The notes under the pieces: generated by a model
Database searches by the model: none
Seen by the model: the letters and a program-made list of their open reading frames with translations, nothing else
Told to the model about the DNA's origin: nothing
Position numbers and translations under genes: made by a program
DNA from: Bacteroidales bacterium UBA1253
Lineage (GTDB): Bacteria > Bacteroidota > Bacteroidia > Bacteroidales > Paludibacteraceae
Direction of reading: 5' to 3'
NCBI GenBank assembly: GCA_002308815.1
Contig: DBVX01000081.1
Location: 8,748 to 16,208, forward strand
Length of the DNA: 7,461 bases
Shown: piece after piece, positions 1-5,275 of the stretch
Numbering within the stretch: the stretch's first letter is position 1
Layout: every line of letters starts with the position of its first letter

Positions 1-1784
1 CCTGCCGCTACAACCTCCGTATCCGCCGCGCACTGGAGGCTGTCTATCTATCCGATGCCTACAAACAGCAGTATGACACCGATCCCGAAAGTCAGGCATA
101 TCTGTTTGAGAAGTACCTCAAACGCGTATGGTTCTCCAACGGCATCCACCACCACTACAGCGAGGACAAGTTCCTGCCCGAGTTCACCCGTGAGTGGTTT
201 GTGAACGCACTCACACAAGCGGACTACAACCTTGGCAAGGAAGTCATTGACGTGATGTTCGACCCCGCTCTGATGCAGAAGCGCATGGCGCAGGCGGACG
301 GTATTGACCTCATCGCCTCATCCGCAGGCAACTACTATGGCGAAGGAATGACGCAGGCGGAAGCCGAAGCATGGTACGCCGCCCACAAGGACAACTCCGC
401 CGAACCCAAATGGATTGGTCTTAACTCCCAGTTGGTCAAGGAGAACGGCACGGTGAAGGAGCGCGTCTATCGTGTCGGAGGACTGTATTCCGCCGCATTG
501 GAGAAAGTGGTGGAAAGCCTGCGCAAAGCCCTCGAGTTTGCCGAGACACCCGAACAGAAAACAGTCATCGGGAAACTGATTGAATACAACGAGACGGGCG
601 ATCTTGACACCTTCAACCAATACTGCATCGCGTGGGTGCGCGACCTCAACAGCCGTGTGGATTTCGTCAACGGCTTCACAGAGACCTACTCCGACCCGCT
701 CGGCATCACCGGCACATGGGAGGCGATGGTCAACTTCAAGAACATCGAATCCACTCACCGCACCGAACTCATCTCGCAGAACGCCCAGTGGTTTGAGGAC
801 AACTCGCCCACCGAGGCTAAATACAAGAAAGAGGAGGTCAAGGGTGTCAGTGCCAAAGTCATCACGGCTGCCCTTCTCGGTGGCGACTGCTACCCCGCCA
901 CACCCATCGGCATCAACCTGCCCAACGCCAACTGGATTCGCAAGGAGTACGGCAGCAAGTCCGTCTCCATTGACAATCTCTCGCACGCCTATGACGAGGC
1001 GGCGAAAGGCAACGGTTTCGCCGAGGAGTTCGTCATTGACGAGGAGACACGCCGCCGTGCCGAGCAGTTCGGCACGCTCTGCAACGACCTGCATACCGAC
1101 CTGCACGAATGTGCCGGTCACGGTTCGGGCAAACTGATGCCCGGTGTCACCAAGGAGAACCTCAAGGAACACGGCTCCACCATCGAGGAAGCCCGTGCCG
1201 ACCTGTTCGGACTATACTATCTGGCTGACCCCAAACTCGTCGAACTCGGACTGCTGCCCGACAAAGACGCTTACAAGGCGGGCTACTACCAGCAGATGAT
1301 GAACGGACTGATGACCCAGCTCGTCCGTATCGAACCCGGCAAGGACATCGAGGAGGCGCACATGCGCGACCGACAGCTCATAGCCAATTGGGTCTATCAG
1401 CACGCCGCCAACAAAGAGGTGGAGATCATCGAGCGTGACGGCAAGCACTACCTCCGCATCAACGACTATGACGGTCTGCGCCGCCTGTTTGGCGAACTGC
1501 TGCGCGACATCCAGCGTATCACTTCCGAGGGCGACTATGCCGCCGCGAAAGAGATGGTGGAGACCTACGCCGTCAAGGTCAATCCCGAACTCCATCAGGA
1601 GATTCTGGCACGTTACAAGAAACTCAACCTCGCCCCCTACAAGGGCTTTGTCAATCCCGTCTATACGCTCGTCAAAGACAACAACGGCAACGTCACCGAC
1701 GTGACCATCGACTACACGGAAGGGTACATTGAGCAGCACCTGCGTTACTCACGCGACTACTCGTTCCTGCCCGATGTGAACTGA
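1..1784 (+). CDS. Dipeptidyl peptidase III (M49 family zinc peptidase), 5' partial
   Basis: Zinc exopeptidase that releases dipeptides from the N-terminus of short peptides. The frame is open from base 3 to the TGA at 1782-1784 (593 visible residues), so the true start lies before the window; the GTG at 201 is an internal valine. Seen: the M49 zinc motif HECAGH (bases 1104-1121, visible residues 368-373) and the second motif EEARAD (1185-1202, residues 395-400). Two histidines and the second Glu of EEARAD should bind zinc, and the Glu of HECAGH should be the catalytic base. The 28-residue distance from first His to the Glu ligand matches, from memory, the Bacteroides thetaiotaomicron enzyme (H448/E476) and is shorter than in the human enzyme. 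Other family-like stretches are PIGINLPN and EEAHMRDRQLIANW. The full-length family is about 675 residues, so roughly 80 are missing. Cytoplasmic or exported location cannot be judged without the N-terminus. It is the first visible gene of an operon with aroA and a glycosyltransferase. Confidence 0.95.
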   Translation, partial: CRYNLRIRRALEAVYLSDAYKQQYDTDPESQAYLFEKYLKRVWFSNGIHHHYSEDKFLPEFTREWFVNALTQADYNLGKEVIDVMFDPALMQKRMAQADGIDLIASSAGNYYGEGMTQAEAEAWYAAHKDNSAEPKWIGLNSQLVKENGTVKERVYRVGGLYSAALEKVVESLRKALEFAETPEQKTVIGKLIEYNETGDLDTFNQYCIAWVRDLNSRVDFVNGFTETYSDPLGITGTWEAMVNFKNIESTHRTELISQNAQWFEDNSPTEAKYKKEEVKGVSAKVITAALLGGDCYPATPIGINLPNANWIRKEYGSKSVSIDNLSHAYDEAAKGNGFAEEFVIDEETRRRAEQFGTLCNDLHTDLHECAGHGSGKLMPGVTKENLKEHGSTIEEARADLFGLYYLADPKLVELGLLPDKDAYKAGYYQQMMNGLMTQLVRIEPGKDIEEAHMRDRQLIANWVYQHAANKEVEIIERDGKHYLRINDYDGLRRLFGELLRDIQRITSEGDYAAAKEMVETYAVKVNPELHQEILARYKKLNLAPYKGFVNPVYTLVKDNNGNVTDVTIDYTEGYIEQHLRYSRDYSFLPDVN

Positions 1785-2827
1785 TGCAGTCTGTTTCCCT
1801 TCCCATATCGAAGAGCATAGCCAACCGCCTGCTTATCCTGCAGGCGATGCACGGAGACCCGCTTATGGGGGTCTCCGGTGCTTATATGCCTGATGATGTG
1901 CGCCTTCTTCACGATGCCCTGCAAGCCATTCACCAAATGGACAGGTTGTCCCCGCTGACGCTCGACCTGCACAACTGCGGTACGGCAATGCGCTTCCTGA
2001 CCGCCTATTGCGCCCGACTGGAATCCCCCGCGACACTCATCCTCGATGGTGATGAGCGGATGCGCCAACGTCCTGTTGCGCAGGAAGTTGATGCGCTTCG
2101 GCAACTCGGCGCGGACATTATATATATAGGTAAGGAAGGCTGCCCGCCGTTGCGCATTCGTGGCAGACGGCTGGAAAAAAAGACTCTTTCGATGGGAACG
2201 GACGCGCCTTTGCTCTCATCCCAGTTCGTGTCCGCTCTCCTGCTTATAGGCGTGGAAGTACAGACGGACGATCCATCCCCGTATATCGCAATGACCCGCC
2301 GGATGATTCGCTCTTACGGGGACATCCGTATGGAACATGACTGGAGCAGCGCGGCGTTCTGGTACGAGTATGCCGCCCTCCACGGCGGAGAAATCTTCCT
2401 TCAGGACTTGCAACCCTCCACCCTGCAAGGCGACCAATGCGTGGCGGACATCTACACCCGGCTCGGCGTACAGACCGCCATCATCACCGATTCGGAACAG
2501 AAAGGCATACGCCTCTCACCCGTATCCGGTTTCACCAAACCGCGCTCCGTCACCATTGACTTCTCCTCTTGCCCCGATCTCTATCCCGCCGTGGCAGTCA
2601 CTTGTGAAATGGCGGGCATAACGCTTCGTGCGGATGGGACGGAGCGTCTTCCCTACAAGGAGAGCGACCGTCTGCTGTCCGTCAGGGAGCATCGCACCCG
2701 CCATGACCACCGTGTGGCTATGGCTCTGCTCGCGGCAGGCCTGCCCTGCGACGATGTATCGTGTATCACCAAGTCTTACCCTCATTTTGCGGACGAACTG
2801 CGCCGTATTGAAAACAGCGGAACGTGA
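1784..2827 (+). CDS. aroA: 3-phosphoshikimate 1-carboxyvinyltransferase (EPSP synthase), unusually short
   Basis: Transfers the enolpyruvyl group of PEP to shikimate-3-phosphate in the shikimate (aromatic amino acid) pathway; cytoplasmic. The ATG overlaps the upstream stop by one base (TGATG), suggesting translational coupling. Of 347 residues, recognisable motifs are ISKSIANR (8-15, E. coli K22 and R27 equivalents), NCGTAMR (64-70), DGDERMRQRP (88-97, R124 equivalent), SSQF (145-148, Q171), PD (264-265, D313), KESDR (292-296, K340/E341/R344), HDHR (307-310, H385/R386) and KSYP (330-333, K411). So the catalytic set looks intact. Length is well below the usual 410-430. Against E. coli, 28 residues are missing between KESDR and HDHR and about 23 between RSYG (176-179) and DWSSA (186-190). 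The N-terminal strand before SKS is also short. A further shortening before NCGTAM seems normal for Bacteroidales. The frame is unbroken, so this is either a compact enzyme or a decaying one. Confidence 0.88.
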   Translation: MQSVSLPISKSIANRLLILQAMHGDPLMGVSGAYMPDDVRLLHDALQAIHQMDRLSPLTLDLHNCGTAMRFLTAYCARLESPATLILDGDERMRQRPVAQEVDALRQLGADIIYIGKEGCPPLRIRGRRLEKKTLSMGTDAPLLSSQFVSALLLIGVEVQTDDPSPYIAMTRRMIRSYGDIRMEHDWSSAAFWYEYAALHGGEIFLQDLQPSTLQGDQCVADIYTRLGVQTAIITDSEQKGIRLSPVSGFTKPRSVTIDFSSCPDLYPAVAVTCEMAGITLRADGTERLPYKESDRLLSVREHRTRHDHRVAMALLAAGLPCDDVSCITKSYPHFADELRRIENSGT

Positions 2828-3600
2828 CTGACAATTATACCATAGTGGTTCCCCGTCGCGGCATCAACGATGAGGGGAAGGGCAAGAAACACGCCTTGCA
2901 TCGGCTTATCGGCGAGGCGCAGACGGAGTATGTTCACCTCATGGACGATGATGTCGTGCCGCCTGCCGCATTGCCCGACACCGATGCAGATCTCGTCATT
3001 CTCCCTTTGCGGATGGAGTCTGAAAGCCCCAACCCAAACCTAATCGAACGCCTGCAGATTGCCGAGTACGCCGCTATCCAGTCGCTCACCATCCTGACGG
3101 CCCGGAAGGGGCATCCCGTGATGTGTTCAGGGGCGAACCTGCTGGTCAGGCGTGAGCGGTGGCTGGAGAGTTATGCGAATCTGCATCTCGAAACGGCAAG
3201 CGGCGATGACATGTTCCTCTTGGAGAGTTTCAAGCGCAGGGGACTGGTCATATCCGTTGCCGATGCGCCTGAATACGAGGCAGTTGTCCGTCCGTTGCCC
3301 GGTTGGCGCGCATTGCTCCGCCAGCGGATGCGCTGGGCGGGCAAGGCCCCTGCGTACAGGGATCGCGACATTCGCCTCTGCGGTGCAATCGTGGTGGTTG
3401 CCAATCTGCTGCAGATCCTTTGTCCGCCGGTCCTGCTTGTCAAGTTCCCCATCGAGTGCTGTTTGGTGCGCGGCAGGCAAAGAACGAAATCCTCCTTTTG
3501 GATTATCCTCCTGTTGGAACTGTTGTATCCTTTTTATATGCTTGTCTGCCTGATAGGAGGCATAGCCGCAGGACGCAAAAAAGAGTCCCCCTCGTTCTGA
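2824..3600 (+). CDS. Family 2 membrane glycosyltransferase, N-terminally shortened
   Basis: Probable inverting GT-A glycosyltransferase at the inner membrane face, transferring a sugar from a nucleotide donor to an unknown acceptor. The protein has 258 residues. Seen in order: a GKGKKHAL segment (18-25) like the GKxxAL region before the donor-binding aspartates; DDD (41-43, the DxD-type metal site); CSGANLLVRR (101-110); GDD (127-129, candidate catalytic acidic site); and QRMRW (167-171, the QxxRW motif of processive GT2 enzymes). Two hydrophobic segments follow (about 184-207 and 225-247). The GTG start overlaps the aroA stop (GTGA). A TGA in the same frame at 2809-2811 leaves no room for a longer protein. 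The usual first 50-70 residues of a GT2 domain, with the first nucleotide-binding strands, are therefore absent, and activity is uncertain. The substrate is unknown; cell-surface polysaccharide work is a guess. Confidence 0.8.
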   Translation: MTDNYTIVVPRRGINDEGKGKKHALHRLIGEAQTEYVHLMDDDVVPPAALPDTDADLVILPLRMESESPNPNLIERLQIAEYAAIQSLTILTARKGHPVMCSGANLLVRRERWLESYANLHLETASGDDMFLLESFKRRGLVISVADAPEYEAVVRPLPGWRALLRQRMRWAGKAPAYRDRDIRLCGAIVVVANLLQILCPPVLLVKFPIECCLVRGRQRTKSSFWIILLLELLYPFYMLVCLIGGIAAGRKKESPSF

Positions 3601-3619
3601 AAGGGACTCGTTCTTTTTT
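3577..3619. terminator. Bidirectional intrinsic terminator between the glycosyltransferase gene and secG
   Basis: A perfect 7-bp stem pairs GAGTCCC (3583-3589) with GGGACTC (3603-3609) around a 13-base loop that contains the glycosyltransferase stop codon. A6 (3577-3582) lies directly on the left, giving a U-run right after the stem for leftward secG transcripts. T6 (3614-3619) lies on the right, separated by GTTC, for rightward operon transcripts. The position between two convergent genes fits a shared terminator. Confidence 0.8.
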
Positions 3620-3632
3620 GGTGTCGCCTGAT

Positions 3633-3974
3633 TTATTCTTCTCCGGCTTCAGCCTCTTCGGCTGCAACGGGGGCTGCGGCGGGCTGCAAGGCCGATGCGG
3701 CTTCTTCCACCTGCTCCGTGATGGCACTGTCTGTCGTGCGCTGATCCTGCGCGCCCTTGCTGATGCCTACCGCCAGAATGCTCAAAACAACGGTAATGGC
3801 AATCAGCGTCCATGTCGCCTTTTCAAGGAAATCAGCCGTGCGGGGGGCACCCATAACCTGATTGCCGCTCGCAAAACCCGATGCCAGACCTCCGCCCTTG
3901 CTGTTCTGCACCAGAACCAGCAGCACGAGAAGGATGGCGATGATTACAATGAGAATCGTGATGAATGTGTACAT
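3633..3974 (-). CDS. secG: Preprotein translocase subunit SecG
   Basis: Small inner-membrane subunit of the SecYEG protein-export channel; it assists SecA-driven translocation. The protein has 113 residues. Membrane segments lie at about 3-22 and 53-73. Between them is the conserved cytoplasmic loop, with VQNSKGGGL (22-30), a Gly/Ser-rich stretch, GAPRTADFLEKATW (42-55) and the family FLxKxT pattern. After the second segment comes a tail of about 40 residues rich in Ala and Glu, as is common for SecG in this phylum and poorly conserved. The ATG at 3972-3974 starts directly at the first membrane segment and sits about 20 bases below a well-placed promoter. It is transcribed alone, convergent with the glycosyltransferase gene. 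Confidence 0.95.
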   Translation of the reverse strand: MYTFITILIVIIAILLVLLVLVQNSKGGGLASGFASGNQVMGAPRTADFLEKATWTLIAITVVLSILAVGISKGAQDQRTTDSAITEQVEEAASALQPAAAPVAAEEAEAGEE

Positions 3975-3998
3975 AGTGTTTTATTTTGTTTTGCGCCG

Positions 3999-4030
3999 CA
4001 AAAGTACCGCTATTTCCGTAATCATACAAG
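3999..4030 (-). promoter_or_regulatory. Bacteroidota-type promoter of secG
   Basis: On the minus strand the -7 box TACTTTTG (4006 down to 3999) fits the TAnnTTTG consensus. CTTG (4030-4027) lies 20 bases upstream as the -33 element. Predicted transcription starts near 3992, about 18 bases before the secG ATG, in an A/T-rich leader. Confidence 0.75.
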
Positions 4031-4146
4031 TATTTTACATTTTTCGTGTGCAACCTCATCAAAATACGACAAATAAAAGGGAATTTCCGAACACTTTGCG
4101 TTAATGAGATTTCCACATAATCCGTTCTATTTCAGACAATACATAG
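4031..4146. other. AT-rich intergenic stretch, no feature seen
   Basis: This is the remaining part of the 213-base gap between secG and tRNA-Pro. It is clearly richer in A and T than its surroundings. I found no open frame with family resemblance, no convincing promoter and no strong hairpin. It may act only as spacer and as upstream DNA for the secG promoter. Confidence 0.5.
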
Positions 4147-4186
4147 AAAAAAAAAGCGACTCAGATGTCCATCTGAATCGCCTTTT
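4147..4186 (-). terminator. Intrinsic terminator of tRNA-Pro
   Basis: An 11-bp stem (4156-4166 with 4171-4181) and a 4-base loop are followed in the leftward direction by nine U residues (A9 at 4147-4155). The single imperfect position (4160/4177) is a G-U wobble in the minus-strand RNA but a C/A mismatch in plus-strand RNA. The element therefore works best for the tRNA gene and anything read through it from the right. Confidence 0.85.
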
Positions 4187-4187
4187 G

Positions 4188-4260
4188 TCGAGAAGAGGCG
4201 ACTCGAACGCCCGACCCCCACGTCCCGAACGTGGTGCGCTACCAACTGCGCTACTTCTCG
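4188..4260 (-). tRNA. tRNA-Pro, anticodon CGG
   Basis: A complete 73-base cloverleaf can be drawn on the minus strand. The acceptor stem CGAGAAG/CTTCTCG starts with the C1-G72 pair typical of bacterial tRNA-Pro. The D stem is GCGC/GCGC with loop AGTTGGTA. The anticodon stem is CCACG/CGTGG with loop TTCGGGA, giving anticodon CGG, which reads CCG. The variable loop has five bases, and the T arm is GGGCG/CGCCT with loop TTCGAGT. The discriminator is A. The 3' CCA is not encoded, so it must be added after transcription. It lies 39 bases below the araC-type gene, with no clear promoter of its own, so read-through from that gene is possible. Confidence 0.95.
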
Positions 4261-4299
4261 ATTCTTTTCTTTGTGCCTGACCGTTTTTACAGTCTGTGT

Positions 4300-5148
4300 C
4301 TAACTGTTTCTGTACTCTCTCGGAGTCATTTTTACGTGCGTCCGGAAGAACCGGTTGAAGAACGCCACATTGTCAAATCCGAGCGAAAGGGCGATGACTT
4401 TCACCTGCGTGTTGCTCATTTTGAGCTGCGCCTTGGCATCTGTCAGTATGGCATCATCAACGATGTCCCTCGCGTTCTTGCCGCTCACCTGCCGCACGGT
4501 GCTACTCAAGTGCGGAATGGAAACACGCATCGCCTTGGCATAGTCATTGACGTGATGCCATTCCTGATAGTGCGCCATCACCAGTTTGACATACTCCTGA
4601 TAGAGTTCCTCTTTCCGGTCAATCGGCTTGGAGACATATTGATCGTCCAGACGGATGAAATTGAGGTAGGTCGTCTGCAGGAAACCGAATATATGCACCA
4701 TATTGTCCGTATTGAGCATAGACGGCTGCGTGTTGCAGGCCTTGACCAGCACGTCCGCCATTTCCTTGAACACAATCGCCTTTTCCTCGTCTATGCTGAT
4801 GATGTGGTTACGCAGTTGCAGTGAACTGAACCGGAACTTGTCGCTGAACGTGTGTTTCTCCAGAAATGCCGATGAGAACAGTATGTAATAGACCAATGCG
4901 TCTTCGGAGAACTCATGGATGAGCAGGAAACTGTCCGGCTCAAGTATCGCCACATCGTTCTTGCGGATGGAGTACTTCGTGATATTGATGGTGGCGGAGG
5001 CGGAACCTTCGATCATCAGGATAAACACGCCGCACTTGATTTGGCAGGGGAAACGGCAGTATTCGTTCATTATCTTGCCGGTAGCATCCCCTATCAGGTA
5101 ATCAACTGGGCAATCAATCAGCGGGATGGCGTTCTCTTGCTTATCCAT
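4300..5148 (-). CDS. AraC-family transcriptional regulator with N-terminal cupin-like sensor domain
   Basis: DNA-binding regulator of 282 residues. The N-terminal half (about 1-165) looks like the beta-rich cupin-like sensing domain of AraC proteins, with a pattern such as GSASATINITKYSIRKNDVA (48-67). The C-terminal part holds two helix-turn-helix units. The first is at about 199-222 (NDYAKAMRVSIPHLSSTVRQ). The second is at about 246-270, followed by the family signature ALSLGFDNVAFFNRFFR (253-269) and MTPREYR (274-280). The ligand is not predictable. The start ATG (5146-5148) lies about 50 bases below a good promoter, and no other in-frame start is needed. It has the same direction as the nuclease gene upstream but appears to be transcribed separately. 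Small repeats in its promoter suggest it may control itself or the neighbouring gene. Confidence 0.93.
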   Translation of the reverse strand: MDKQENAIPLIDCPVDYLIGDATGKIMNEYCRFPCQIKCGVFILMIEGSASATINITKYSIRKNDVAILEPDSFLLIHEFSEDALVYYILFSSAFLEKHTFSDKFRFSSLQLRNHIISIDEEKAIVFKEMADVLVKACNTQPSMLNTDNMVHIFGFLQTTYLNFIRLDDQYVSKPIDRKEELYQEYVKLVMAHYQEWHHVNDYAKAMRVSIPHLSSTVRQVSGKNARDIVDDAILTDAKAQLKMSNTQVKVIALSLGFDNVAFFNRFFRTHVKMTPREYRNS

Positions 5149-5173
5149 AGTGGGTGGCTAATTGTCCGTGGTT

Positions 5174-5186
5174 ACGCAGCCTGCGT
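5174..5186. repeat. Short perfect inverted repeat in the araC leader
   Basis: ACGCAG (5174-5179) and CTGCGT (5181-5186) form a perfect inverted repeat around one central base. It lies roughly 10-20 bases below the predicted transcript start of the AraC-family gene. It could be an operator; a one-base loop is too tight for a good RNA hairpin. It may also be chance. Confidence 0.35.
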
Positions 5187-5202
5187 TCTCCGAAAGCGGG
5201 CG

Positions 5203-5234
5203 CAAAAGTACGGTGTTTTTCGAAAGCTTGCAAA
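5203..5234 (-). promoter_or_regulatory. Bacteroidota-type promoter of the AraC-family gene
   Basis: Minus-strand -7 box TACTTTTG (5210 down to 5203) fits TAnnTTTG, and the -33 box TTTG (5234-5231) lies exactly 20 bases upstream. The predicted transcript start is near 5196, giving a leader of about 50 bases. The core GTACTTTTGCG is identical to that of the secG promoter. Confidence 0.8.
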
Positions 5235-5259
5235 TGTTTCTATGATTTTTCTTGCAAAT
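5227..5259. repeat. Direct repeat CTTGCAAAT in the araC promoter
   Basis: The 9-base word CTTGCAAAT occurs at 5227-5235 and again at 5251-5259, 24 bases start to start. The first copy contains the -33 element and the second lies just upstream of it. Two same-facing copies about two helical turns apart are the usual layout of AraC-family half-sites. That they bind the adjacent regulator is inference. Confidence 0.5.
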
Positions 5260-5275
5260 TGTGTAGTTTGGGGGC

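Noticed and set aside
580..1137. Plus-strand open frame of 185 codons inside DPP III
   Set aside because: Ser/Thr/Arg/Pro-rich composition typical of a shifted reading of a GC-rich gene, with no recognisable motif.
318..1172. Long antisense open frame (284 codons) inside the DPP III gene, and a second one at 1212-1739
   Set aside because: Both translations are low-complexity, Val/Leu/Gly-rich shadows produced by codon bias of the real gene. They show no family motif, and the plus strand has a clear M49 enzyme.
3303..4076. Plus-strand open frame of 257 codons spanning the glycosyltransferase end, terminator and secG
   Set aside because: It runs through a terminator, antisense to a certain secG, and has no domain likeness.
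3832..4116. Minus-strand 94-codon frame starting upstream of secG
   Set aside because: It covers the secG promoter and overlaps secG in another frame, with no motif and no promoter of its own.
4231..4824. Plus-strand open frame opposite the AraC-family gene and tRNA-Pro
   Set aside because: It is antisense to a well-supported regulator and begins inside the tRNA gene, so it is a shadow.
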